A stretch of 64,000 nucleotides of DNA from Endozoicomonas numazuensis (GCF_000722635.1 NZ_JOKH01000002.1:582670-646669), one strand, 5' to 3'; counted from the stretch's first letter, positions 43,371 to 51,679 are shown. Notes: generated by a model not told the origin, from the letters alone. Program-made: numbers and translations.

Positions 43371-43858
43371 GGTCGACTCAGCTCGTTTAGAATGGTTTCA
43401 AGTTCATCCACCAATAACTGACGAATCTTTGCTGGATCACTCTCTGCAGCCAGGACATCCGCCTGCCGATCAGGAATGCCCAGCAACGCATCCCTCACCA
43501 TCCTGCCCGCACTGAACGCTTCTTCCTTGACCCTGGCTGCATCGGTCAGCTTCCCTGTCTCTTTTTCGTATTCAATCTTCGCCATCTTGGCCTTGAAGGC
43601 TTCCCGCATAGTGCGAGCTGTGACGAAATCCACCGCCTGTCGTGAATCAGTGGGCGCTGCGGGTAGAACACTCTGGCGTGGAGGTTCGGTGCGCAGGACG
43701 GTAGAAGGCTCTGACTGGGCATCAATGGCCGCCAGAGCCGCTTGCGGGTCAACCTTCCCTTTGACCAGCTGGATCTTGCCAGCCTTGACCAGCTTGCTGA
43801 CATATTGCCGACTCCAGCCTTGCTTTCTGGCAAATTCTGACTGCGAAATGAGTGCCAT
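43367..43858 (-). CDS. phage terminase small subunit (Nu1-like)
   Basis: 163 residues. N-terminal winged HTH typical of Nu1-type proteins (ISQSEFARKQGWSRQYVSKLVKAGKIQLVKGKVDPQAALAAI), then a helical oligomerisation part with FSAGRMVRDALLGIPDRQADVLAAESDPAKIRQLLVDELETIL. Recognises the packaging site. Starts the late head operon. Confidence 0.92.
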   Translation of the reverse strand: MALISQSEFARKQGWSRQYVSKLVKAGKIQLVKGKVDPQAALAAIDAQSEPSTVLRTEPPRQSVLPAAPTDSRQAVDFVTARTMREAFKAKMAKIEYEKETGKLTDAARVKEEAFSAGRMVRDALLGIPDRQADVLAAESDPAKIRQLLVDELETILNELSRP

Positions 43859-44011
43859 AGCTGTCTATATGCCTCCTCTGTCCCGCTGTGGCCGGATATG
43901 CCCTCCTGTGTCCGACAAGCTATTGATTATTAATAGCTTTTTCTTGATAACCAGCAGTTATAGAGCCTTACTGTACCTAACGCCAACAAGCATCAAAGAA
44001 AGGAAACAGGC

Positions 44012-44185
44012 ATGAACAAGAAGACCGAACAAGCCCTGGAAGAAATCGCCCAAAAGACCCTGCTGATGGACACCCTCAAAACCCGCGATACCCCGGGAGA
44101 CTTCACAGATGTCGCCGTATGGCAAGTCAGAAGGGCTTTGGAGCAGGCTTATCAACTGGGCCTGAAACAGGGCAAAGAACAATAA
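44012..44185 (+). CDS. DUF6900-type small phage protein
   Basis: 57 residues (MNKKTEQALEEIAQKTLLMDTLKTRD, then GDFTDVAVWQVRRALEQAYQLG), a pattern I associate with the DUF6900 family. ATG 44012 with AAAGGAAA upstream. First gene of a four-gene plus-strand cassette placed against the direction of the flanking lysis and packaging genes. Function unknown. Confidence 0.8.
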   Translation: MNKKTEQALEEIAQKTLLMDTLKTRDTPGDFTDVAVWQVRRALEQAYQLGLKQGKEQ

Positions 44186-44205
44186 CCCCCGAAAGGAGAA
44201 GCACC

Positions 44206-44679
44206 ATGAAAACCACAAAACTCACAGCCACCCAAGAGAGCGTTCTTAAGCAAGCGGCTGAGACAGGAAACCTCCACGCTTCCATGCTTGCCTTAAAAGG
44301 TGGAGCGCGGAAGAAAGTGTTGGACAGCCTGACCAGCAAGGGCTTTCTGATTCGCATGAAAGAGGCTGATACCTTCGACATCAGTCCCCAAGGCAAGGCA
44401 GCTATTGGCCTCCCCGCTGATGATCAGCCTGCCCCCAAGATCCGGCTCGGAACCAAACTCCACAAGGTCATTAAACTGCTGGCTCGGCCCGAAGGCGCTG
44501 CCATCCACGAAATCATGAAAGCCACCGGCTGGCAGCAGCACACGGTTCGCGGCACTCTGGCTGGAGCCCTGAAAAAACGACTGGGGCTGACCATCGAATC
44601 GGAGAAGCCTGAAGGCAAGGACCGCATTTACCGAATCACCGCCGGGCTGGATGCTCTCTTTCAGGGAGAAAGCGCATGA
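44206..44679 (+). CDS. DUF3489 domain protein
   Basis: 157 residues from ATG 44206 (AAAGGAG upstream). The C-terminal half KLHKVIKLLARPEGAAIHEIMKATGWQQHTVRGTLAGALKKRLGLTIESEK is the DUF3489 signature, a helix-turn-helix-like fold. The N-terminal half is a second HTH-like repeat (TATQESVLKQAAETGNLHASMLALKGGARKKVLDSL). Possibly a small DNA-binding regulator. Overlaps the next gene by 4 bp. Confidence 0.88.
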   Translation: MKTTKLTATQESVLKQAAETGNLHASMLALKGGARKKVLDSLTSKGFLIRMKEADTFDISPQGKAAIGLPADDQPAPKIRLGTKLHKVIKLLARPEGAAIHEIMKATGWQQHTVRGTLAGALKKRLGLTIESEKPEGKDRIYRITAGLDALFQGESA

Positions 44680-45017
44680 GCACCCGCTCCCGAATCGCAA
44701 GGCGACTGGCTAACGGTCGCTATTGCTCTATTTACTGCCACTTCGACGGGGATCAGGTGGGCAAGGTGCTTCAAGAGCACTATCCCACCGAAGCGGACGC
44801 CAAGATCATTGTGAATTTTGGCGACTTGTCGTGCATCTCGAAAGACGGCGTTGATGCTTATATGGATCGAGGAGAATCATGGGCCAAGATCCGGCCCCGA
44901 AACAGCGACGACCTCCAGAGCCTGATTGCTCTGGCTTGGGAGACTGGAGCCGAGTACGTTTACTACTGGCAGGACGGTGGTTGGCAGACCCTTTCCATGT
45001 GGGGGCCTCGATCATGA
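44676..45017 (+). CDS. conserved phage protein of unknown function
   Basis: 113 residues (MSTRSRIARRLANGRYCSIYCHFDGDQVGKVLQEHYPT, DDLQSLIALAWETGAEYVYYWQDGGWQTL). Small proteins with this IYCHxDGxxxxxGxxLxxxY pattern occur in many phages and plasmids; function unknown to me. Coupled to both neighbours by ATGA overlaps. Confidence 0.8.
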   Translation: MSTRSRIARRLANGRYCSIYCHFDGDQVGKVLQEHYPTEADAKIIVNFGDLSCISKDGVDAYMDRGESWAKIRPRNSDDLQSLIALAWETGAEYVYYWQDGGWQTLSMWGPRS

Positions 45018-45355
45018 GAGACCCCATACTACTGGCCGTTGAACTCTCAAACGGCCATTTTATGTCCTGCCGCCTGCTCCATCCTGACCGGCATACACTG
45101 CCTACTCTCAATCGCTGGTACCGGGAAATGATTGAGGCCATTTTCCTGATTGAGCTGGGCAACCTTCACGCCATCAACCGCACCCGGGCTGTTGCCATGC
45201 ACAAAGACTGGGGAGAGCCCTGGCCCGACCATCAGCCCCGGTTTTCACCCAACATCAAACACCTTGAAGCCCTGGCCAGAACTCTCAAAGTCAGAGACAC
45301 TCTGCTGAACCAAAACAATCAATGGAAACACCTTGGCAGCACCTCAAGGGGGTAG
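45014..45355 (+). CDS. hypothetical protein, end of plus-strand cassette
   Basis: 113 residues starting at ATG 45014, which overlaps the previous TGA. MRDPILLAVELSNGHFMSCRLLHPDRHTLPTLNRWYREMIEAIFLIELGNLHAINRTRAVAMHKDWGEPW. No motif recognised. The coupling supports expression. Followed by a 295-bp non-coding region rich in TTGACA repeats. Confidence 0.7.
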   Translation: MRDPILLAVELSNGHFMSCRLLHPDRHTLPTLNRWYREMIEAIFLIELGNLHAINRTRAVAMHKDWGEPWPDHQPRFSPNIKHLEALARTLKVRDTLLNQNNQWKHLGSTSRG

Positions 45356-45650
45356 ACAATTCCTCACCTTGCAGGGTTGACATTCACGGTTGACAAGCTG
45401 CCTTTTGTCAACCCAGTTGACAGCCTGAAAGCCCCGTCTTGACTGGCCTCCATCGAATTTCGCCACCCAGTGTCAACCCCGATTTTCACTCTGTCGCTGG
45501 TGCTATTCCGCGCTGATGCATACCCGCACTAGAAGACACCGCCCAGGGACCCCGAAGCAGTCGCCAGAAGCCCTCTATCAAGCGTTCTCTTCAAACTCGA
45601 GACGCTCCCTACATTTAAAAAGAAGCTCTCAGATCGGCTTAAATTGAGTC
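45356..45650. promoter_or_regulatory. Non-coding region with five GTTGACA repeats, possible packaging or operator site
   Basis: GGTTGACA at 45375 and 45388, AGTTGACA at 45415, and the complement TGTCAACC at 45406 and 45471. Two nested perfect inverted repeats result, for example GGTTGACAA-8 nt-TTGTCAACC (45388-45413). No coding sequence is supported in the 295 bp. The location between lysis and terminase fits a cosB-like site or a regulator cluster. Confidence 0.5.
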
Positions 45651-46019
45651 TCAGCCTTTCCATGTTCTTGTCACCTTCTCCAGCCCCCGGCTGGCAATGT
45701 ATCCGCCAATGCCCAGCTGGATAATGCTGAACAGTTTCAGTTCCACGGCTTCTGTGAGGTTTGGTGCTGACCAACCCATCCAGCGACACACGACCAATGC
45801 CGTAAAGATCAGCATTACCATGGGTCGCCAGTTTCTTTGCAGCCAGCTTTCTCCTTGCGCCTCGGCTTTGACGACACTGGCTTGTTGTTCCAGTTCGGCC
45901 AGCTCTCCGCTGAGCAGCATCTCGGTCAGTTCAACCTTGGCTGCTTTGGCTTTGTTCGCATCGGGAAAGAGCTTGTCGATGACCTTCCCGATCACCGGAA
46001 TCGCAGCCACCAGACTCAC
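45651..46019 (-). CDS. GTA-type 3TM holin family protein
   Basis: 122 residues, GTG start overlapping the amidase stop (GTGA). Starts with VAAIPVIGKVIDKLFPDANKAKAAKVELTEMLLSGELAELEQQASVVKAEAQGESWLQRNWRPMVMLIFTALVVCRWMG, a hallmark of the 3TM holins of gene-transfer agents and phages, with a second hydrophobic segment LFSIIQLGIGGYIASRGL. Forms the lysis pore. Confidence 0.88.
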   Translation of the reverse strand: MSLVAAIPVIGKVIDKLFPDANKAKAAKVELTEMLLSGELAELEQQASVVKAEAQGESWLQRNWRPMVMLIFTALVVCRWMGWSAPNLTEAVELKLFSIIQLGIGGYIASRGLEKVTRTWKG

Positions 46020-46459
46020 CGCTTGCCTCCCAGCAATTTTTCCTGTCTGAGCCAGTGATGCACATCAAAGTTGGGACAGGTCTTCACCTTGCTGAAGTGG
46101 TGATGGCCGTGCACGACAGTGTTTGGATAAAGCGCCTGATGACCTGCCACCAGAAACTTCAGCATTCGCTTCTGATCTGGAGTGAAGTTGTCTTCCGGCT
46201 GGTTGTGTTCATCCAGACCACCCACCAGACAGATGCCCACACTCTCGTGGTTGTGGCTTTTGGCATGAGCGCCCCAGTCATCCATGGACCGACCCTGCTT
46301 TACGGAACCGTCCCGTTCAATGACCCAGTGGTAACCAATATCCAGAAAGGCTCGCTCCATGGTGTGCCAGCGTTTAATGTCGTCAAAGGTCACATGTTGG
46401 TTGGCTCGGGTATCCGAACAATGAACGACGATGTAATTGGTTTCCTTACGCTTGCCCAT
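46016..46459 (-). CDS. phage N-acetylmuramoyl-L-alanine amidase (endolysin)
   Basis: 147 residues, ATG 46459. T7 lysozyme/amidase-2 fold: IVVHCSDTRANQHVTFDDIKRWHTMERAFLDIGYHWVIERDGSV, ESVGICLVGG and HGHHHFSKVKTCPNFDV, with the zinc ligands His and Cys in place. Cleaves peptidoglycan for host lysis. Between two membrane proteins, as expected for a lysis cassette. Confidence 0.94.
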   Translation of the reverse strand: MGKRKETNYIVVHCSDTRANQHVTFDDIKRWHTMERAFLDIGYHWVIERDGSVKQGRSMDDWGAHAKSHNHESVGICLVGGLDEHNQPEDNFTPDQKRMLKFLVAGHQALYPNTVVHGHHHFSKVKTCPNFDVHHWLRQEKLLGGKR

Positions 46460-46475
46460 CACTCATCCCCTGAGT

Positions 46476-46751
46476 TTATGATTTGAGAAAGTAAGACAGC
46501 AGCCCAATAGCTGCGGTCAACACAATCCAGCCGAACCGTTCGATATAACCCAGCATCACGCCCCGGCGACTGGCCTGAAACTCCAGCTTCCGGATACGCT
46601 TTTCCTGCTCATCCAGACGTTCATCCTGACGGGAAAGGTTGCTGGTCTGGTGTGTAATCCGCTCCTCGATCATGGCCAGGCGAGACACTGCGTCGCTCAG
46701 CTTGTCGAGCTTTGAATCAATCTGATCCAGTCGCCTTGAGAGATCGTCCAT
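46476..46751 (-). CDS. coiled-coil membrane protein, holin-like
   Basis: 91 residues from ATG 46751. A long amphipathic coiled coil (DDLSRRLDQIDSKLDKLSDAVSRL...QDERLDEQEKRIRKLEFQ) followed by one C-terminal membrane segment (FGWIVLTAAIGLLSYFL). This resembles XhlA-type haemolysin/holin accessories. Its start lies within the end of the methylase gene. Confidence 0.72.
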   Translation of the reverse strand: MDDLSRRLDQIDSKLDKLSDAVSRLAMIEERITHQTSNLSRQDERLDEQEKRIRKLEFQASRRGVMLGYIERFGWIVLTAAIGLLSYFLKS

Positions 46752-47994
46752 CACGGTCTTCCTTGACCTGAGCAAAGGTCAGATTGTTGGATTCAAGATA
46801 TGCTTCCTTGCCGGTGTACTCCTCCCAGCGACGAATGATCACATCGACGTATTTGGGGTCCAGCTCTGTGAGCCGGGCACTGCGGTGAGACTTCTCACAG
46901 GCGATCAATGTTGAGCCGGAGCCACCAAACAGATCCAGCACGATGTCATGAGTCTTGGAAGAATTGCGGATAGCCCGTTCCACCAGTTCTACCGGCTTCA
47001 TGGTAGGGTGCAGGTCGTTCCTGGCAGATTTGCTGTAAAACCAGACATCCCCCTGGTCCCGGGCTCCACACCAGAAGTGTTCATTGCCTTCCTTCCACCC
47101 GTACAGGATCGGTTCGTACTGTCGCTGGTAATCGGAACGTCCAAGGGTAAACGTGTTCTTGGCCCAGATGATAAACGTGGACCATTTGCCACCCGCTTCC
47201 CGAAAGGCTTTCTGCAAAGTATCCAGTTCAGACGACGACATGCAGATATAAATCGCGCCCTTGCAGACCGCGAGCAGGTTGGTCATGGCAGCCAGCAGGA
47301 AGGCATGGAACTCAGAGCCCAGGTTATCGTTTTTGATCCGGCGGTCTTTTTTGGATTTGGTGTTTTTCTCAGGGTTGGCGTAGTCGACGTTGTAGGGCGG
47401 ATCTGTGAACACCATATCCGCCAGCTGGCCTGCCATCAGGGTTTCCACATCGGCCTGCTCGGTAGCACTGCCACACAGTATCCGGTGATTGCCCAGAATC
47501 CAGAGGTCACCGGCCTGGCTGACAGGATGTTCTTCCGGTTCAGGAATCTCATCATCGTCGGTCTGGCCTTCAGGCTCGTCCACCAGCAGCAGACCTTCCA
47601 GTTCTTCATCGGAAAAGCCCATCAGATCCAGGTCAAAATCCAGGGCATCCAGCTCTGCCAGCTCCTGCTTGAGCAGGTCTTCGTCCCAACCTGAGGTGGC
47701 TGTGATCTGGTTGTCTGCAATCACCAGTGCCCGACGCTGGGTTTCACTCAAGTGCCCCAGCACGATCACCGGCACGGTTTCCATCCCCAGTTGCTTGGCC
47801 GCCATCAGACGACCATGACCGGCTACGATGACATCGTCACTGCCCACCAGCACAGGATTGACAAACCCGAACTCCTCGATGGACCGGGCAATCTGGCTCA
47901 CCTGTTCATCGGAGTGAGTCCGGGCATTGTTGGCGTAGGGCACCAAGCTGGCGACCGAGCGATGTTCGATGGCTTCGACAAGGATTCTGGACAT
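46717..47994 (-). CDS. ParB-nuclease domain / DNA methyltransferase fusion
   Basis: 425 residues. N-terminal ParB-like domain (LVPYANNARTHSDEQVSQIARSIEEFGFVNPVLVGSDDVIVAGHGRLMAAKQLGM), then an acidic linker and an N4/N6 methylase with MVFTDPPYNVDYANP (motif IV) and DIVLDLFGGSGSTLIACEKSHR (motif I). Phages use such solitary methylases to modify their DNA against restriction. No cognate endonuclease is near. Confidence 0.95.
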   Translation of the reverse strand: MSRILVEAIEHRSVASLVPYANNARTHSDEQVSQIARSIEEFGFVNPVLVGSDDVIVAGHGRLMAAKQLGMETVPVIVLGHLSETQRRALVIADNQITATSGWDEDLLKQELAELDALDFDLDLMGFSDEELEGLLLVDEPEGQTDDDEIPEPEEHPVSQAGDLWILGNHRILCGSATEQADVETLMAGQLADMVFTDPPYNVDYANPEKNTKSKKDRRIKNDNLGSEFHAFLLAAMTNLLAVCKGAIYICMSSSELDTLQKAFREAGGKWSTFIIWAKNTFTLGRSDYQRQYEPILYGWKEGNEHFWCGARDQGDVWFYSKSARNDLHPTMKPVELVERAIRNSSKTHDIVLDLFGGSGSTLIACEKSHRSARLTELDPKYVDVIIRRWEEYTGKEAYLESNNLTFAQVKEDRDGRSLKATGSD

Positions 47995-48018
47995 GATTCT
48001 TCCGTGATTTCCAGAGAC

Positions 48019-48050
48019 AAAAAAACCTCAGACCGGGGAGGTGTGAGGTT
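48019..48050 (-). terminator. Rho-independent terminator between DUF6362-type gene and methylase
   Basis: On the minus strand AACCTCA...TGAGGTT with an inner ACC/GGT pair is followed by a run of T. It ends the transcript from 48557. The methylase and lysis genes therefore need another promoter or antitermination. Confidence 0.8.
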
Positions 48051-48179
48051 CAGGTGCAATTCGCTTCGAGCTTAGCGTTAATTCTTGTCAAATTTGGCGA
48101 AAGTGTCCAATCTTCCAATTACAGACTTTAAGCGACATTGACAGACAAACACGGCTCTAAACACCCTGAACGGGTCAAA

Positions 48180-48557
48180 TTACCCTGATTTTTTTTGCAA
48201 GATGTGGATAGAAATCCGGTTTATGGCCTTGCACCAGTGCCCATAGGCTGTTTTTCGATTCACACCCAGATCCTTAGCAATCACGCGCCAGGGCAGTCCC
48301 GAAGCACGAAGCCAGATCAGTTTGCGCTCCTCCTCTGTGACCCAGCGAAGCCAGCGCATGCACTGCACCATGCAGTCGATCTCATCCTCAGAAGGCTCGG
48401 GCAGTCTAAGGATCTTGTTTTCACCCTGGTAGACTTCCCAGCGGTTGGGATTGATTTCGGGCCAGAACGCGGAGTAGCGGAGATTAATTCCTGACGACAC
48501 TCGTCGTGCCACCAGCCAGGCTTCCCGATAGCGATTGGCCAGTTCGTTGATGTCCAT
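48180..48557 (-). CDS. DUF6362-type HTH phage protein
   Basis: 125 residues from ATG 48557 with a strong GGAGGAGG upstream. WVTEEERKLIWLRASGLPWRVIAKDLGVNRKTAYGHWCKAI is a sigma-like helix-turn-helix at residues 80-120. I associate this pattern with the DUF6362 family. Its place between replication genes and the late lysis/packaging genes suggests a late-gene regulator; inference only. Confidence 0.8.
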   Translation of the reverse strand: MDINELANRYREAWLVARRVSSGINLRYSAFWPEINPNRWEVYQGENKILRLPEPSEDEIDCMVQCMRWLRWVTEEERKLIWLRASGLPWRVIAKDLGVNRKTAYGHWCKAINRISIHILQKKSG

Positions 48558-48604
48558 TTGGGCCTCCTCCCTGAGTCGATTTCCAGCCGGAAATATCACG
48601 TGTC

Positions 48605-48650
48605 AGTAAGGTTGGAAATTTAAGTTCCAACCTTACTTATATAAGTAAGG
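48605..48650. promoter_or_regulatory. Overlapping palindromes, mutually exclusive hairpins
   Basis: AGTAAGGTTGGAA-7 nt-TTCCAACCTTACT (13-bp perfect arms, 48605-48637) overlaps the perfect 20-bp palindrome CCTTACTTATATAAGTAAGG (48631-48650). The shared CCTTACT segment can pair with only one partner at a time. It lies in the leader of the gene starting at 48557. Confidence 0.7.
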
Positions 48651-48654
48651 GGTT

Positions 48655-48867
48655 CTGGAAATTGGAAACGGGTTATTTTTCAATAAGTTACACGTTTCCA
48701 GAGCCACACCATTTCCTGGAAATTGGAAATACGACACATGTCATTCAATTTCTTATATTTCTTCATGCTTTCAGCCTGTTAGAGCACCTTCTTAAACCTT
48801 TCTCCGTTTCCAAAACTCTGGAAATGTTCTGGAAATGCTGGAAATTGGAAACGCTCTGGAAACGCTC
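48655..48867. repeat. CTGGAAA iteron cluster, possible phage origin
   Basis: CTGGAAATTGGAAA(C/T) occurs three times (48655, 48716, 48838). Further CTGGAAA units occur at 48818, 48829 and 48856, and an inverted TTTCCAG at 48695. Units at 48818, 48829, 48838 and 48856 are spaced 11, 9 and 18 bp. The cluster lies directly downstream of the RepA-type helicase-primase gene in a 270-bp region without genes. Confidence 0.65.
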
Positions 48868-48869
48868 AA

Positions 48870-50975
48870 TCAGTCATTTTTCAGCCGATCAGCACCCTCT
48901 TCGATCCGGCCTTTGCCATCAGCAAATGGTCCCCAGGGTGAGTCCAGCCACTTATGTTCTTTTGATCCCATAAGTGTACCCTTGACCACTCTTGGCGGAC
49001 GTTCACTCAACAGTTCCTGAACCATATTTTCCAGCTTGTGACGAGGCATATGATGGAAGGCTTCAGGAAGGCGATGCCGGTGCTTGAAGACACCATTGAC
49101 TCCAGTATGAGTAAAAGGATGCCCACGACTGGCAGCCATTCTGATGCCGCCAGCCAGCACTCCCAGCAGGTCATAGGTAGAAGGCTGCTGACCTTTCATC
49201 CTTGCGGTCAGATCTTCCAACAAGCCGATGCTGTTGCGTTTATAGGTCCGGATTGTCCGATCCGCCGGGCCATTGGATTTCACCACCGCTCCCTGGTAAA
49301 AACTTCGCGGCTCGGGGATCAGGTTCAACGTCTGACAGGTTTGCTGCACGACCTGATCCTGGGCAGGCCAGAGGGCGTAGGCCATTCGAACACCGTCCAC
49401 CAGCGCACTACTGCCTCGGATGGCATCCCTGGCTTGCTCTGCGTTTTCGATGGGTTTCTGCCCTGGAGGTTTGCGCATATGGTGAACCACAATCACAGTG
49501 GCTCCAGTTTCACTGGCCAGGTTTGCCAACAGCCCTGTCAGGTAGCTGCCCACCGCAGGATCGGCATTCACATCGGCATGGACAAAAGACGATAAAGGAT
49601 CAAAAACCACCAGTTTGAGATCTTCAATGGCCTGTAACTGCCTGACCATCTGGGTAAACTCTGTTGTTGTTCTTGGCCCTTCCGGGGTTTCCCTGACCAT
49701 AGGGAATGGCCCACCTGCATTGGGTAAGGGAATGATGACCAGCTTCTCAGGTGACTTCAGTCTCAAGTCAGTTGGGTCCAGTTTTTCCAGGCGGCGATGC
49801 ACTTCTGCCTGATCATCCTCAGATGTGAAGACGACTGCGGTTCCGTGCTGTAAAACCTTGCCACCAAATACTTCGACCGTGAGACCGTCGCAGCAGGCAA
49901 TTTCCAGCGCCAGTTTCAGGGTGAGCATCCCTTTGCCGGTATCACCCATTGCAGCAAGAATGGACACAACCCCCAATGGAAACGAGCCTTCAATAAGAAA
50001 ATGCTGTTCAGGAGCCTTGCCTTTATAACGAAGCGCACTCCAGTCTGACAGCTGCAGTCCTGCTGACTTAATTGTCTTGCGTTCGGTGCTGGCTAGCCAA
50101 TGATCAATATCAAAGCTTTCCTGAACAGCATCCGCCGCATCCCATTTCTCGGGTTTGTCTGCTGGTGGCTTCACTATGATGACGGATAAAGCACCCACAT
50201 CAGCGATGGCTTTGGCGGCACTGAAGGCATATTCCAGCCCAGCGTCGTCATTATCAGGCCAGAGAGTCACTCGCTTGCCCTTGAGGGGAGACCAGTCCGT
50301 CTTATCTGTAGGTGCCTTGGCACCGTTCATGGCAGTTGTAGCGCAATAACCGCTATCAATCAGCGCCTGGGCTGCTTTCTCTCCCTCCACCAGCAACACT
50401 TCGTCTGCTACCTTGATACCTGGTTGGTTGTAGAGCGGTCTGGGGTTAGGGGCTTTGGTTTTACGGGTCTTTACATCCCAGGGTCTGAACTCTTTACCCT
50501 CTGGTGTATCGTACCGATAGACACAGGCAACCAGATTACCTTCGGCATCGTGGTAGTCCCACTTGCCGGTATGGTGACCGAGATCTTCATACTCTTCCTG
50601 GTGGTTAGCAGTAGCTGGTGGAGTGAATGACGGCATTCCCAGCCAGTCCGCCATAAACTGGATGATCTCGGGAAAATCCCTCTGGGCATCCAGCTTCTGG
50701 TGTTCTGCCGTGAGGCTGATAATGTCACCGCCTCCACCGCTTTCAAAGTCGTGCCAAAGCCCACTGCTCAGTTCCACTTCCAGACTCTTGCCTTTCTTGC
50801 CCTGGATATTACCCAGCACAAACTTCTGGCCTCGCTTTTTTCCATTGGGAAATAGCCAGGCCAGGTACTCTGGTAATCGCTCCTGAATACGACGTTTAAC
50901 GTCTTCTGCATCCAGCTTCTGCGTCGTGCCCTGCTCAGGAGCATCGTTAAAATCAAGCCATTTGTTCTTCATCAT
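48870..50975 (-). CDS. phage primase-helicase, RepA-type
   Basis: About 701 residues from the ATG pair at 50972-50975 (an in-frame start at 51002 is less likely). An N-terminal zinc/primase-like part (YLAWLFPNGKKRGQKFVLG, GKSLEVELSSGLWHDFESGGGGDIISL), a Toprim region (VLLVEGEKAAQALIDSGYCATTAMNGAK.. VTLWPDNDDAGLEYA), then a RecA-fold helicase (FPLGVVSILAAMGDTGKGMLTLKLALEIA, LVVFDPLSSFVHADVNADPAVGSYLTGLL, TVIVVHHMRK). The Walker A ends GKG instead of GK(S/T), an oddity. Drives phage DNA replication. Confidence 0.92.
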   Translation of the reverse strand: MMKNKWLDFNDAPEQGTTQKLDAEDVKRRIQERLPEYLAWLFPNGKKRGQKFVLGNIQGKKGKSLEVELSSGLWHDFESGGGGDIISLTAEHQKLDAQRDFPEIIQFMADWLGMPSFTPPATANHQEEYEDLGHHTGKWDYHDAEGNLVACVYRYDTPEGKEFRPWDVKTRKTKAPNPRPLYNQPGIKVADEVLLVEGEKAAQALIDSGYCATTAMNGAKAPTDKTDWSPLKGKRVTLWPDNDDAGLEYAFSAAKAIADVGALSVIIVKPPADKPEKWDAADAVQESFDIDHWLASTERKTIKSAGLQLSDWSALRYKGKAPEQHFLIEGSFPLGVVSILAAMGDTGKGMLTLKLALEIACCDGLTVEVFGGKVLQHGTAVVFTSEDDQAEVHRRLEKLDPTDLRLKSPEKLVIIPLPNAGGPFPMVRETPEGPRTTTEFTQMVRQLQAIEDLKLVVFDPLSSFVHADVNADPAVGSYLTGLLANLASETGATVIVVHHMRKPPGQKPIENAEQARDAIRGSSALVDGVRMAYALWPAQDQVVQQTCQTLNLIPEPRSFYQGAVVKSNGPADRTIRTYKRNSIGLLEDLTARMKGQQPSTYDLLGVLAGGIRMAASRGHPFTHTGVNGVFKHRHRLPEAFHHMPRHKLENMVQELLSERPPRVVKGTLMGSKEHKWLDSPWGPFADGKGRIEEGADRLKND

Positions 50976-51023
50976 CACAGTCCCTGTCGGGGAAAAGCCC
51001 ACCAGCGGGTGGGCATCAGAGCC

Positions 51024-51677
51024 TTAATCCCACTGGTTGTTGTAGCTTTCAGCCGGATGGGGAGCTGAGTCCGGAGGACTGTAGAGCTGTGATTGCAACT
51101 GTGCCTGAGAATGACCACTCTGCTGACTGGCGGGTGGATGACCCTGGGGAGCCGTCTGGCCAAACATCAGCTGAGCATACTGCTTATGCTCAGGTGTGAT
51201 GGCCTGCTTGATGACATTCTTGGGCTCGTCATACTGATCCTTTTCTGTACTGATCTTGGCGACAAACTCAATACCATCCAACTCTGACAAAGACTGCAGC
51301 TGTCGGGCTTTATAAGCCGGTGGACTGTTATCTTCTGCCTTGATATTACGTGCGGATTGCAAAATACCCCGGACAAATGACCGGCCCATATTTTCCCACT
51401 CAGGGCCTTTGGGGCTGTGCATCCCGATCAGGGACCAGATCTTGCGCCTGGCGTACTGGCCTTCCAGCACGGTGAACTCGGCATTAAGGTAGATGGCTCC
51501 GGTATCACCGCAAGTGGCGTAACCACCCGTCCAGCCCATTTCAGGATTGTCGTAGCCTCCGGGCTTGAGGGTCATGCGTACCTTGACCAGGGTGCCTGAA
51601 GGGATGACATCGTAGCTGCCCTGGTCGGTGGCATCGTTAAAGTCATTCCAGCGTGTCATGGCTCTTTGTTGGCTCAT
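51024..51677 (-). CDS. phage SSB-like protein
   Basis: 217 residues. Beta-rich core (GTLVKVRMTLKPGGYDNPEMGWTGGYATCGDTGAIYLNAEFTVLEGQYARRKIWSLIGMHS), helices, then a Gln/Pro-rich tail (HPPASQQSGHSQAQLQSQ) and an acidic tip YNNQWD. That layout (OB-like core, disordered tail, terminal acidic residues) is what single-strand binding proteins look like. It is next to a Sak4-like ATPase, its usual partner. Assignment moderate. Confidence 0.7.
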   Translation of the reverse strand: MSQQRAMTRWNDFNDATDQGSYDVIPSGTLVKVRMTLKPGGYDNPEMGWTGGYATCGDTGAIYLNAEFTVLEGQYARRKIWSLIGMHSPKGPEWENMGRSFVRGILQSARNIKAEDNSPPAYKARQLQSLSELDGIEFVAKISTEKDQYDEPKNVIKQAITPEHKQYAQLMFGQTAPQGHPPASQQSGHSQAQLQSQLYSPPDSAPHPAESYNNQWD

Positions 51678-51679
51678 GG

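Noticed and set aside
45375-45400. TTGACA boxes as simple sigma70 promoters
   Set aside because: No -10 element at 16-18 bp from the copies examined; repeat arrangement fits protein sites better.
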